This document shows positions 14,216 to 23,214 of a stretch of 64,000 bases of DNA, piece after piece. The stretch's first letter is position 1. Each line of letters opens with the position of its first letter. The position numbers and the translations under genes are program-made. The stretch is taken from the NCBI GenBank assembly GCA_965221985.1, contig OZ244928.1, positions 1,736,001-1,800,000 on the forward strand. Direction: 5' to 3'. A model generated the notes under the pieces. The model was not told where the DNA came from. It was given only the letters and a program-made list of their open reading frames with translations, and searched no databases. Source of the stretch: J054 sp965221985 (GTDB taxonomy: Bacteria > Pseudomonadota > Gammaproteobacteria > Steroidobacterales > GCA-2729495).

Positions 14216-14482
14216 GTGGTTAAGAACAGGATCTTCGATACATTATCCTTTCGAACTTGCCATCGGGTGGCGCAAAGGCTACTCGCTGAGACTATGGTCA
14301 AAGGCGGCCAGCGTATCGTAGGCGGCGACAAGTATTTAGTCGAACGGCCTGGCCGCAATGATCCTTGCCGCTGCGGCTCAGGCATCGGTTTCAAGCAGTG
14401 TTGTATCCGAACCGTGCGGTTCGAAGACAGCGATCGCGGTGACTACTTTTGGGTGAAATGCGCCTACACTCTTGAGCCATGA
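14216..14482 (+). CDS. SEC-C motif protein, short or truncated
   Basis: The SEC-C zinc-binding motif RPGRNDPCRCGSGIGFKQCC is at about residues 44-63 with the CxC and CC ligands intact. The 26 residues before the internal ATG at 14294 look less protein-like, so the true start may be 14294, giving 62 residues. SEC-C motifs normally end larger proteins such as SecA, so this may be a stand-alone motif protein or the tail of a lost gene. Confidence 0.5.
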   Translation: MVKNRIFDTLSFRTCHRVAQRLLAETMVKGGQRIVGGDKYLVERPGRNDPCRCGSGIGFKQCCIRTVRFEDSDRGDYFWVKCAYTLEP

Positions 14483-14542
14483 ACGCAAAATTCTATTTCT
14501 CTCTGGACATTTTTCAGCGAATAAATCGCTGGGAGAAGGCAA

Positions 14543-14785
14543 ATGTCCAGGAATCATCGTTACCGGGATCGCGGCACGGATGGACGGCTGCGGCGAGTAT
14601 ATCGGCATCCTCAACGAGGGCTGAATTTTCCGCGTGGAACACCTAAGTGGTGGCGGAAACTTTACATGACACGGCCCCGACGTCGCCATAATCGTGCGCT
14701 ATGCCAATTGATTGAGAAGGGTATCGATTCTGATACGCTGAGTTTTTCACTTGGAAGCAGAAAGCCACATGTTTACTACTGGTAG
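14543..14785 (+). CDS. Conserved hypothetical basic protein
   Basis: 80 residues starting at ATG 14543 with a strong ribosome-binding site (GGGAGAAGG 4 bases upstream). It is rich in Arg, with the C-terminal pattern TRPRRRHNRALCQLIEKG then FSLGSRKPHVYYW. I have seen this Trp-Trp/Arg-rich to KPHVYYW pattern in small proteins of phage or island regions. Function is unknown; nucleic-acid binding is plausible from its charge. Confidence 0.6.
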   Translation: MSRNHRYRDRGTDGRLRRVYRHPQRGLNFPRGTPKWWRKLYMTRPRRRHNRALCQLIEKGIDSDTLSFSLGSRKPHVYYW

Positions 14786-14878
14786 TAGAGCCAAGGGTAA
14801 GAGTTGTGAACAACGGGCATTACGCGGTGTGGCTGTTATCATTTCGCGGCAATTCCCAATGAATGCATCACAGAATTA

Positions 14879-15682
14879 ATGCGGACGAACGATTCAATCG
14901 CCAAGGACAGGCGGATAGCGATCAAGACCTGCTTGGCCGCCACGCTGGGTGCTACTCTAATTTTCGTCTTCCTAGTCGCATTTAGCCTTCTGACCGCGCA
15001 TTTCAACGCCGGTAATTGGCCGGCGTTGCCCTGGTTTCCGATCCCGGTTCTCGCAGTCGTGTTCGGCGTGATGCTTTACTGCGATAGACGTTGGAACATT
15101 GGCTTGCGAAACCCATGCAGCGCCCCGATTCCGTTGATCGCGGCATTTGCCGTCACTTCCAACATCGCGGCGCATGCGGTTTGGGTATTGGAAAAGACCT
15201 GGCACGCAACAGTTTATGCGGCGCCGAGCGGACCGGCGGGGGTTAGCCCATTATTCTCAGTGACCTATTGGGTTGTTATCTCGGTCGCTCTGTCGACGTC
15301 CTCAGAAGTCTGTTTTCGCGGCATCATGCAAACTCAGCTGTCGCGTTATCTGAGTGTGGCGGCGGCTATCGGTATTGTTGTTGCTTTCAACACTGTCTCG
15401 CATCCATGGGATTCTCTGTGGCCGCGTTTCTTTGGCGTGCTCGCCATTCTGTTCTCCTGGGGCTGGCTACGGCATATCGGCGGTTCACTGAAGGCCTGCA
15501 TTCTTACGCATATCGCGGCGGTGATGATGGGTGATGCAATTTTCTGGATGACGGGGCCGGTGGCTTTTGGCGAATATTCGAACCTCGATCGGCTAATGGT
15601 GGTGGGTGTTGGTCTGGCATCGCTTGTGTTGTCCATTTATTTTTCGCGTCGAATTGCGCGTGCGCCAGCCGCGACCGAATGA
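14879..15682 (+). CDS. CPBP-like intramembrane protein, first motif altered
   Basis: 267 residues, about seven or eight hydrophobic segments. CPBP (CAAX protease and bacteriocin-processing) motifs can be traced: SSEVCFRG in place of EExxxR, FNTVSHPWDSL (FxxxH-type) and LTHIAAVMMGDA (HxxxxxxD-type). The first Glu of motif 1 is Ser, so proteolytic activity is doubtful. It stands alone with free sequence on both sides. The family call is moderate. Confidence 0.6.
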   Translation: MRTNDSIAKDRRIAIKTCLAATLGATLIFVFLVAFSLLTAHFNAGNWPALPWFPIPVLAVVFGVMLYCDRRWNIGLRNPCSAPIPLIAAFAVTSNIAAHAVWVLEKTWHATVYAAPSGPAGVSPLFSVTYWVVISVALSTSSEVCFRGIMQTQLSRYLSVAAAIGIVVAFNTVSHPWDSLWPRFFGVLAILFSWGWLRHIGGSLKACILTHIAAVMMGDAIFWMTGPVAFGEYSNLDRLMVVGVGLASLVLSIYFSRRIARAPAATE

Positions 15683-15878
15683 GGCTTGGTTAACAAAGCA
15701 CTATTTGCCCTAATATTGCGATGCAAGCCTCTTCCTAGGTGGTTGGTTCGAGTTTTGTGACGGGCTTAGCTCTCACAGCTATGGCAAACGCGATCAACTT
15801 TGCCTCTATCGCTAAGGCTGCATTGTTCAAGCGCTATCACAAACCGTTGGCGGATTCTTCTGTTATAAGCTACGTCTC

Positions 15879-16520
15879 ATGACTTCAGCCAAGGAAATCA
15901 TCGTTCTAGTCCATGGTTTATGGATGCGCGGTGTGGTGATGCGACCCCTGGCGCGCCGCCTGGCCACCGAACTGACTTGGCCGACGGAAATTTTCTCTTA
16001 CCCGACCCAGCGCAAAGGCTTGTTACCGAACATGACTGATCTCATGCGCTTTTTGTCCGTGCAAGATGCCGCCACGATTCATCTGGTTGGTCATAGCCTC
16101 GGTGCCGTATTGGCCTTGCACACGGCGCTGGAGAAAAATCTACCGCGGCTCGGCCGCATCGTTAGCCTTGGCGGACCCTTGTTGGGTAGCAGTGCCGGAC
16201 GCACGGTGGAACAATGGCCCGGTAGTGCTTATGTGCTAGGCCGAACTCTCAGCGAGTCCGTGATCACCCGGCCTTTGCAGCGTTGGACTGGTGAACAAGA
16301 ACTCGGGTCTATCGCCGGCACCATCGGTGTTGGGCTCGGCATGGCACTGCCGGGGCTCAAGCCACCGCATGATGGGATGGTGAGGGTGGCCGAAACCAAA
16401 TTACCCGGTATGGCGGATCATCTTGAGCTGCCGGTTAGTCACACCGCCATGTTGCTCGCACCGAGCGTGGCGCGGCAGACGGCGCATTTTTTGCGCCACG
16501 GACAATTTGATCACGCGTGA
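15879..16520 (+). CDS. Alpha/beta-hydrolase (lipase-like)
   Basis: 213 residues. It has IIVLVHGLWMRG (oxyanion region) at residues 7-18, the nucleophile elbow LVGHSLGAVLAL (Ser at about 74), GPLLGSSAGRT, and a late His in LPVSHTAMLL. Catalytic Ser and His are therefore present, with an Asp in PPHDGMV. There is no signal peptide, so it is cytoplasmic. It converges on mutS with 8 bp between stops. Confidence 0.85.
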   Translation: MTSAKEIIVLVHGLWMRGVVMRPLARRLATELTWPTEIFSYPTQRKGLLPNMTDLMRFLSVQDAATIHLVGHSLGAVLALHTALEKNLPRLGRIVSLGGPLLGSSAGRTVEQWPGSAYVLGRTLSESVITRPLQRWTGEQELGSIAGTIGVGLGMALPGLKPPHDGMVRVAETKLPGMADHLELPVSHTAMLLAPSVARQTAHFLRHGQFDHA

Positions 16521-16528
16521 TGCAACGC

Positions 16529-19156
16529 CTACTCAGTTTCTTCCTTGCGCAAGCGATGTAACTCATAGAGTTTGTCCAGCGCGTCGCGCGGACTCAGACT
16601 GTCGGGATCGAGATTCGCCAAGAATTCAACGAGTGCCGGAGTCACGTCATCTGCCGTGGGGTCGAGATCCGGCGCGGACGCGAGATCGAGTTCTTGTTGC
16701 GGTGTTGCCTGTGCGCGGACTTTGGCGGATTGGTCTTCGAGTTGCCGCAGGTACTCGCGCGCTTGGCCGATGACTCGGCGAGGCACACCGGCTAGTTGCG
16801 CAACCTGTAGGCCGTAGCTTTGGTTAGCAGGCCCCTCTTTCACACTGTGCAGGAAAATCAGCCGATCACCGTGCTCTGTGGCATCCAAATGAACATTGGC
16901 GCAGCCGGAAATTTCACCGGGCAAGCCAGTCAGTTCGAAGTAGTGGGTGGCGAATAGCGTGTAGGCGCGGAGCTTTTCACCAATATGCCGGGCCGTGGCC
17001 CAGGCCAAGGACAGTCCGTCGAAGGTGCTGGTGCCGCGGCCGATTTCGTCCATCAGCACCAGACTCTGTTCGGTGGCATTGTTCAAGATATCCGCCGTTT
17101 CAGTCATTTCCACCATGAAGGTTGAGCGGCCGCCGGATAAATCGTCCGCGGCACCGATGCGCGTAAAAATTCGGTCGATGGGACCGATGGTGGCGGCATC
17201 GGCAGGCACGAAGCTACCCACATGGGCTAGCAGCACAATCAATGCCGCTTGGCGCATGTAAGTGGATTTGCCTCCCATGTTAGGACCGGTGATGATTAAT
17301 AAGTGATGTTGATCATTCATCAATAGATCATTCGGAACAAAGGGTGTCGGCGACAGTTGCTCAACCACCGGATGACGCCCAGCACGGATGTCCAGCACGG
17401 GCGTTTCAGTCAGCTCCGGACAATTTAGTTTTAGCGCCGCGGCCCGACTCGCGAAATTATTCAGCACGTCCAATTGTGCCAAGGCTTGGGCCATGGCTTG
17501 TAGTTCTTTCAGCCGGGGCAGATGGGCCTCGAGTAGCGCTTGGTAGAGGCGCTTTTCGCAGGCCAGTGCACGCTCGCGGCTGCTTAAGACTTTGCCTTCG
17601 AAGGTTTTTAGTTCGGGCGTGATATAGCGTTCGGCGCCCTTGAGGGTCTGCCGCCGCGTGTAGTCATCCGGGGCTTTTGCCGATTGGGCTTTGCTGATCT
17701 CGATGAAATAGCCGTGGACGCGGTTATAGCCCACCTTTAGCGAGGGCAGGCCGGTGCGTTCGCGCTCGCGTTTTTCCAGGGCGACGAGATAGCTGTCGGC
17801 ATCGCCGCTGATGCCGCGCAATTCGTCGAGCTCGTCATCGTAGCCTTCGGCGATGACACCGCCATCGCGAATGAGCAGAGGCGGGTCATCTATTAGGGCG
17901 CGCGTTAACCGATCCAAGAGCGCGGGTTGGTCTTGCAGTTGCAAGGCCAAGTCCTCCACTAAAGCTGCGTCGGATCCGGGTAGTGAGTCGCGCAGTTTGG
18001 GCAGCAGATCCAGTGCGCTACGGAGTTGCACCAGGTCGCGCGGGCGGGCCGTTTGTAATGCGACGCGCGTGAGGATGCGCTCCAAGTCGCCCACCTGTTG
18101 AAGTAATTCGCTCGTTTCCCCGGTCCCCGCGGCTTGCAGGGCCGCGACGGCTTGGTGACGCAGGCGTAGCTGGTCGTGGTCACGCAGCGGTCGGTTGAGC
18201 CAGCGGCGCAAGGCCCGGCTGCCCATGGTGGTGGCGCAGCGGTCAAAAATGCCCACTAGGGTATCCGTGTCGCGCCCACTCAGGTTGGTTTCAATTTCTA
18301 GGTTGCGGCGGGTTGCGGCATCCAGCATTAGGGTTTCCGAGCGCTGTTGCGTCGTCGGTGTCGCTAAATGCGGCAGCGCGCCTTTTTGCGTATCACCGAC
18401 ATATTGAAGCAGGCAGCCGGCCGCGCGGATGGCGCCAGACAGCTGCGCACAGCCGAAGCCATTTAAATCGCGAACCCCGTAATGGGAGCATATCTTGCGG
18501 GTGGCCGTGTCCAAATCAAACCGCCAGGGCGGTAGTTGTCGAACGGCTGCGGAATCGGTGTTCAGCGATGGATCGTGGTCTTCGGCCACGAGCAATTCAG
18601 CCGGTTGCAGCCGGGCCAGTTCCGCACTCAGAGCATCGGCCTCGGCCAGTTCGCTCAAGGCAAAGCGCCCGGCGCTGAGGTCAATCCACGCGAGACCCGG
18701 TTTGGGATCATCCAGGCAGATGGCCGCTACCAGATTGTCGCGGCGGGCATCCAAGAGTGATTCTTCAGTCAGCGTACCTGGGGTCACTACGCGCACGACT
18801 TGTCGTTCCACCGGTCCCTTGCTGGTGGCTGGATCGCCAATTTGTTCGCAGATGGCGACAGATTCACCCTGGCGCACGAGCTTGGCTAGATAATTGTCGG
18901 CCGCGTGGTAGGGAATCCCGGCCATGGGAATGCTTTCGCCGGCTGATTTACCCCGAGCCGTGAGGGTGATGTCGATGAGTTTGGCTGCCCGGCGGGCATC
19001 GTCATAGAACAATTCGTAGAAATCGCCCATGCGATAAAACAGCAAGGTGTCGGGGAAGTCCGCCTTGATGCGCAGATACTGCTGCATCATGGGGGTATGC
19101 ACTTTGCTTGCGGCGGCAGGCTTAGTTTGCGGTGCGACGGCGCTCATGAACGCCAT
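16529..19156 (-). CDS. mutS: DNA mismatch repair protein MutS
   Basis: 875 residues, full length. The mismatch-binding GDFYELF motif with Phe-x-Glu is near residue 45. The connector, lever and clamp domains fill the middle. The ATPase core has Walker A GPNMGGKSTYMRQ, STFMVEMTE, Walker B LVLMDEIGRGTSTFDG and FATHYFELT. It recognises mismatches and small loops and recruits MutL. A second in-frame ATG (19147) is an alternative start. Its position next to pncC-recA is common in gammaproteobacteria. Confidence 0.98.
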   Translation of the reverse strand: MAFMSAVAPQTKPAAASKVHTPMMQQYLRIKADFPDTLLFYRMGDFYELFYDDARRAAKLIDITLTARGKSAGESIPMAGIPYHAADNYLAKLVRQGESVAICEQIGDPATSKGPVERQVVRVVTPGTLTEESLLDARRDNLVAAICLDDPKPGLAWIDLSAGRFALSELAEADALSAELARLQPAELLVAEDHDPSLNTDSAAVRQLPPWRFDLDTATRKICSHYGVRDLNGFGCAQLSGAIRAAGCLLQYVGDTQKGALPHLATPTTQQRSETLMLDAATRRNLEIETNLSGRDTDTLVGIFDRCATTMGSRALRRWLNRPLRDHDQLRLRHQAVAALQAAGTGETSELLQQVGDLERILTRVALQTARPRDLVQLRSALDLLPKLRDSLPGSDAALVEDLALQLQDQPALLDRLTRALIDDPPLLIRDGGVIAEGYDDELDELRGISGDADSYLVALEKRERERTGLPSLKVGYNRVHGYFIEISKAQSAKAPDDYTRRQTLKGAERYITPELKTFEGKVLSSRERALACEKRLYQALLEAHLPRLKELQAMAQALAQLDVLNNFASRAAALKLNCPELTETPVLDIRAGRHPVVEQLSPTPFVPNDLLMNDQHHLLIITGPNMGGKSTYMRQAALIVLLAHVGSFVPADAATIGPIDRIFTRIGAADDLSGGRSTFMVEMTETADILNNATEQSLVLMDEIGRGTSTFDGLSLAWATARHIGEKLRAYTLFATHYFELTGLPGEISGCANVHLDATEHGDRLIFLHSVKEGPANQSYGLQVAQLAGVPRRVIGQAREYLRQLEDQSAKVRAQATPQQELDLASAPDLDPTADDVTPALVEFLANLDPDSLSPRDALDKLYELHRLRKEETE

Positions 19157-19432
19157 ATTGCCCTAAGCCGTCGGTTGGCCAAACCCTCCAAGGTATGATC
19201 GGGTTATATCCAATTACCGTGGTATTTACAAAGTTCCTGCAAGTTAATGAACTTAGATAAGTTACTACAGTTCTTTTCGTTATTTATCGCGATGGTTCAC
19301 GGCGGTTCGAGCCGGTGTTTATCGCGAGATGTTTTCGGATTGATTACCTAAATGCGATTTCGCGGCGGCCTTGCACATCGCTACCACACACTGTCGGCTC
19401 GTGGCAGGCGTAAAACGGGTTCAGCTTAGCCT

Positions 19433-20536
19433 GTGCATGTCTTGCACCTTGAAACAGGCCGGCATCTTTATGGTGGTGCTCGCCAGGTCATCGAACTGGC
19501 CGCCGGATTGCCGGCCTTGGGCTGCGCTAGCTCCCTGGCTTGTGGCGCGGCGAGCGAGGTGGAGCAGGCGGCCTACGCTCGCGGTATTGATGTACGACCA
19601 TTGCGGGCCGGGGGCGATCTTGATGTGCGTCTACTGCCCAGGCTTAAGAAGATTTGCAGCGCCGTGGAGCCGGATCTGGTCCATATTCACAGTCGCCGCG
19701 GTGCCGATACTTGGGGTCTTCTAGCCGCTCGATCCGCCGGCTACCCTGTAGTGCTATCGCGGCGGGTCGATAATCCAGATTTGCCGGGGCTAAGCCGTCT
19801 TCGCTATGGCCTTTGCCAGCGGGTGATTGCGATTTCCGCGGGCATCGAGGCAGTGCTGCGCGGCACAGGTGTTCCTGCCAGTAAGCTGCGGCGGGTGGTC
19901 AGTGCGGTGGACCTTGAATCTTGCCAGCCGACTTGGACCAAGGCGCGGTTTAGAGAGGAGTTTTTCCTGGCGGCGGACGACTTGGTGGTTGGCGTCGTGG
20001 CGCAAATGATTCCTCGCAAGGGTCACCAGCATCTCGTTTCCCTGGTGCAGACGCTTCGCCACGTGGTTCCGAATGTTCGGCTGATCTTGTTTGGCCGCGG
20101 CGAGTTCGAAGCGCAATTACGTGGGCAAGTTGCCAAGAATGGATTAGATAAATTTATTAGCTTTGCTGGCTATAGATCTGATTTAATGGAATTTATCGGA
20201 CATCTCGATCTCTTGTTACATCCGGCACGCAGCGAAGGATTAGGGCTTGCGCTATTAGAAGCGCAGGCGGCGGGTGTTCCGGTGGTGGCGTTTCGTATCG
20301 CCGGCGTGCGTGAAGCAGTGGTCGATGGAGAATCAGGATTATTGGTACCACCGGGCGATGTGCCAGCCTTGATCGACGCGACCCAGCGCCTACTGCTGCA
20401 ATCTGACCTACGGTCTGAACTTTCCGCCGGCGCGCGCGCGCACGTTGGCCAGAATTTTTCCCTCCAGGCGATGCTGGCCGGCAATCTAGCTGTCTACCAA
20501 GACTTATTAGAGGAGATTCACCGTGGTGCCCAATGA
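19433..20536 (+). CDS. GT4-family glycosyltransferase
   Basis: 367 residues, GTG start. Its GT-B layout shows the N-terminal acceptor domain with GGARQVIELAAGLPALG, a central VVGVVAQMIPRKGHQHLV (sugar-nucleotide domain start), and ARSEGLGLALLEAQAAGVPV with the conserved EX7E pair. It is probably cytoplasmic or membrane-associated and acts in LPS, capsule or glycolipid synthesis; acceptor unknown. Its 3' end overlaps pncC by 14 bp, so the two are co-translated. Confidence 0.85.
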   Translation: MHVLHLETGRHLYGGARQVIELAAGLPALGCASSLACGAASEVEQAAYARGIDVRPLRAGGDLDVRLLPRLKKICSAVEPDLVHIHSRRGADTWGLLAARSAGYPVVLSRRVDNPDLPGLSRLRYGLCQRVIAISAGIEAVLRGTGVPASKLRRVVSAVDLESCQPTWTKARFREEFFLAADDLVVGVVAQMIPRKGHQHLVSLVQTLRHVVPNVRLILFGRGEFEAQLRGQVAKNGLDKFISFAGYRSDLMEFIGHLDLLLHPARSEGLGLALLEAQAAGVPVVAFRIAGVREAVVDGESGLLVPPGDVPALIDATQRLLLQSDLRSELSAGARAHVGQNFSLQAMLAGNLAVYQDLLEEIHRGAQ

Positions 20537-21020
20537 CGAGAAACTCCAGGCCCTCGCCGTTGAACTGGCCGAAGTGGTGTCGGAACGCGGCTATCGTCTG
20601 GTTACCGCGGAGTCTTGCACCGGCGGTTGGCTGGCGAAAGTCCTAACGGATCTACCGGGCAGCTCTGCCTGGTTTGATCGCGGCTATATAACTTACAGCA
20701 ACGCGGCGAAACAGGCTGAATTAGATGTTTCGTCGAATTTGTTGCGCGAGTCGGGCGCCGTGAGTCGGGCGGTTGCACTGGCGATGGCCAGTGGTGCTCT
20801 GCGTCGTGCCGAGGCTGACTTGGCCGTTTCCATCACCGGTATTGCTGGACCGGATGGCGGCAACGAAGAAAAGCCTGTGGGCACTGTCTGGTTTGCCTGG
20901 GCTCGCGCGGACGCGGCCACCGCGGAACAAGAGTGCTTTGCTGGGGACCGTGAGGCTGTGCGGCGCCAGGCCGTGCAACGAGCTTTGACGGGCTTGTTGT
21001 GGCAGCTCCGGAGTCCTTAG
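20523..21020 (+). CDS. pncC: Nicotinamide-nucleotide amidase (CinA C-terminal family)
   Basis: 165 residues, the stand-alone deamidase form. Family motifs are TAESCTGGWLAKVLTDLPGS, YITYSNAAKQAELDV, GALRRAEADLAVSITGIAGP and GGNEEKPVGTVWFAW. It converts NMN to nicotinic-acid mononucleotide in NAD recycling. A good GAGGAG ribosome-binding site precedes GTG 20523. Its place before thpR and recA is the usual gammaproteobacterial order. Confidence 0.93.
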   Translation: MVPNDEKLQALAVELAEVVSERGYRLVTAESCTGGWLAKVLTDLPGSSAWFDRGYITYSNAAKQAELDVSSNLLRESGAVSRAVALAMASGALRRAEADLAVSITGIAGPDGGNEEKPVGTVWFAWARADAATAEQECFAGDREAVRRQAVQRALTGLLWQLRSP

Positions 21021-21023
21021 TCC

Positions 21024-21533
21024 ATGGCCCAGCGGCGTTTATTTTTTGCCCTGTGGCCCGATGAAGAAACCAGGCGTGTATTGCGGCTTGCAACCCGGGG
21101 GCCTGCGCGAGCGACGGGCGGCCGATTAGTCCCCGCCGATCAGTTTCATGTGACACTGGCCTTTCTCGGCGCCGTGCAGGCGACGAAGCTCGACACCATT
21201 ATAGCGGCCGCCCGCGACGTTGCCGGTCTGCACGAAGACTTGGTCTTGGACCAGCTGAGCTATTGGCCAAAGCCCAAAGTTTATTGCGCCGTGCCCCGCA
21301 AGGTACCCAAGAAAATCATGGCTTTAGCGACGGAACTGAAAAGAGTTTTGCACGCAATCGACGGTGTAAACCTCAGCCATGAATTTCGTCCGCACGTGAC
21401 TTTGTGTCGCGGCGTGTCGCGTGCGCCCGCCGCTGCCGAGCTCGACGCTGTGCCTTGGTCCGTAAAAGATTTTGTTTTGGTGGAGTCTCAATTGAGCACT
21501 CGTCAGTACGTGGTACTACAACGATTTGCCTAG
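21024..21533 (+). CDS. thpR: RNA 2',3'-cyclic phosphodiesterase
   Basis: 169 residues. The two HxTx motifs of the 2H phosphoesterase family are present: FHVTLAFLG (about residues 42-50) and RPHVTLCRG (about 122-130). The N terminus RRLFFALWPDEETR is typical. It opens 2',3'-cyclic phosphate RNA ends. It begins 3 bp after pncC. Confidence 0.93.
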   Translation: MAQRRLFFALWPDEETRRVLRLATRGPARATGGRLVPADQFHVTLAFLGAVQATKLDTIIAAARDVAGLHEDLVLDQLSYWPKPKVYCAVPRKVPKKIMALATELKRVLHAIDGVNLSHEFRPHVTLCRGVSRAPAAAELDAVPWSVKDFVLVESQLSTRQYVVLQRFA

Positions 21534-21659
21534 GGCTCATCCCACGAGCCATAACCGCGTTAAGCTCAGGTTTTTATCAGGCTGTCTGCTGCGGGTATCT
21601 GTGAAATAATCGAAGCCGAAGCCTCTCCTCTCACCTTCAAAACACGGTAAGCATTAACC

Positions 21660-22709
21660 ATGGATGACAATCGCAAAAAAGCCCTAGCCGCGGCGCTGGG
21701 ACAAATCGAAAAGCAGTTCGGCAAGGGTTCTGTAATGCGCATGGGCGATGCCGGCGCGGCGCGGGATGTGGAAGTCATATCCACCGGCTCCTTGGGGTTG
21801 GATGTGGCCCTGGGTATCGGCGGTCTGCCCAAGGGCCGCGTGGTGGAAGTTTATGGCCCAGAGTCTTCGGGTAAGACGACACTGACCCTGCAAGTGGTGG
21901 CGGAATGTCAGAAAGCTGGCGGCACCGCGGCCTTTGTCGATGCCGAACACGCGCTGGACCCGGTGTATGCTGAAAAGCTGGGTGTCAATGTCGAGGACTT
22001 GCTGGTTTCGCAACCCGACACCGGTGAACAGGCCTTGGAGATTACCGATCTGCTGGTGCGTTCCGGCGCGGTGGATGTAATCGTTGTCGATTCCGTGGCG
22101 GCGCTCACGCCTAAGGCGGAAATCGAGGGTGAAATGGGTGACAAGCATGTGGGCTTGCAGGCGCGCTTGATGTCCCAAGCTTTGCGTAAATTGACGGGCA
22201 ATATCAAACGGTCCAACACCATTGTTGTTTTTATTAACCAAATTCGCATGAAGATTGGCGTGATGTTTGGCAGCCCCGAAACCACCACCGGTGGCAATGC
22301 CTTGAAGTTCTATTCTTCGGTGCGGCTGGATATTCGGCGTATCGGTGCTATTAAAAAGGGCGACGAGATCATCGGCAACCAAACTCGCGTGAAAGTGGTG
22401 AAGAATAAGGTGGCGCCGCCCTTTAAGATGGCTGAGTTTGAGATTCTTTACGGCCAGGGTATTTCTCGCGAAGGCGAAATCATCGATATTGGAGTGCGCG
22501 AAAATATCGTGGAAAAATCCGGCGCTTGGTATAGCTATGAAGGTGATCGCATCGGTCAAGGCAAAGAAAATAGCCGGACCTTCTTGTTGGACAATCCGGA
22601 GATCGCCGCGGAGATTGAAGGCAAGGTTCGCGCGCGCTTACTACCAGACAGCGTACCGTCTGCAGAGCGTGCGGACGCCGAGTCTGATAGCGACGCCGAA
22701 GTCGCCTAA
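21660..22709 (+). CDS. recA: Recombinase A
   Basis: 349 residues. Walker A is GPESSGKTTLTLQ, Walker B region VDVIVVDSVAALTPKAEIEG, loop L1 EMGDKHVGLQARLMSQALRK and L2 QIRMKIGVMFGSPETTTGGN; the C terminus is acidic. It catalyses strand exchange and co-activates LexA cleavage. Followed 30 bp later by recX. The 126 bp before the ATG show no CTGT-N8-ACAG LexA box that I can see. Confidence 0.99.
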   Translation: MDDNRKKALAAALGQIEKQFGKGSVMRMGDAGAARDVEVISTGSLGLDVALGIGGLPKGRVVEVYGPESSGKTTLTLQVVAECQKAGGTAAFVDAEHALDPVYAEKLGVNVEDLLVSQPDTGEQALEITDLLVRSGAVDVIVVDSVAALTPKAEIEGEMGDKHVGLQARLMSQALRKLTGNIKRSNTIVVFINQIRMKIGVMFGSPETTTGGNALKFYSSVRLDIRRIGAIKKGDEIIGNQTRVKVVKNKVAPPFKMAEFEILYGQGISREGEIIDIGVRENIVEKSGAWYSYEGDRIGQGKENSRTFLLDNPEIAAEIEGKVRARLLPDSVPSAERADAESDSDAEVA

Positions 22710-22739
22710 GCTTAGCCCGCTGTCGGCCAGTCAAGACTG

Positions 22740-23198
22740 ATGGCGGGGAAAAAGCAGCCGCGTTCACCGCGGCGGATTGCCATGGATCTGCTCGCGATTC
22801 GGGAGCACTCGCGCGGAGAGTTGCGGCGCAAACTCCAGCAGCGTGAAGTTGCTGCCGAGGATATCGACGTTACTCTAGACGCCTTGGAGGGCGAGGGGCT
22901 GCTATCCGATGCGAGATTTGCCGCGTCCTTTGTGACCTATCGCGCCGGCCGTGGCCAGGGTCCGGTGCGGATTCGTCATGAGTTGGAATTACGAGGTGTG
23001 TGTTCGTCCCTGGCCGAAGACGCGCTGACCGGGCATCCTTGGCAGGAGACCGCCCGGGCTGCCCGAATAAAGAAGTTTGGCACGGAGAGTCCCGAAGGTT
23101 TCAAAGAGCGCGCCCGGCAGGCGCGTTTTTTGCAGTATCGGGGCTTTACCAGTGAACAGGTTCGTCACGCCCTGGGCGACATTGAAGCGCTGGACTGA
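22740..23198 (+). CDS. recX: RecA regulatory protein RecX
   Basis: 152 residues with three helix repeats typical of RecX: AMDLLAIREHSRGELRRKLQ, then DVTLDALEGEGLLSDARFAA, VRIRHELELRGV, and a C-terminal KERARQARFLQYRGFTSEQV. It binds along the RecA filament and limits recombination. It lies directly downstream of recA, as expected for co-regulation. Confidence 0.95.
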   Translation: MAGKKQPRSPRRIAMDLLAIREHSRGELRRKLQQREVAAEDIDVTLDALEGEGLLSDARFAASFVTYRAGRGQGPVRIRHELELRGVCSSLAEDALTGHPWQETARAARIKKFGTESPEGFKERARQARFLQYRGFTSEQVRHALGDIEALD

Positions 23199-23214
23199 GT
23201 AGCATTGTCCCGTC

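Noticed and set aside
18313..18893. Plus-strand open frames of over 100 codons opposite mutS
   Set aside because: Arg/Ser-rich shadows of the mutS coding strand.
21684..22559. Long minus-strand open frame (291 codons) opposite recA
   Set aside because: It lies fully inside recA, has His/Gln-rich composition typical of an antisense shadow, and resembles no family.
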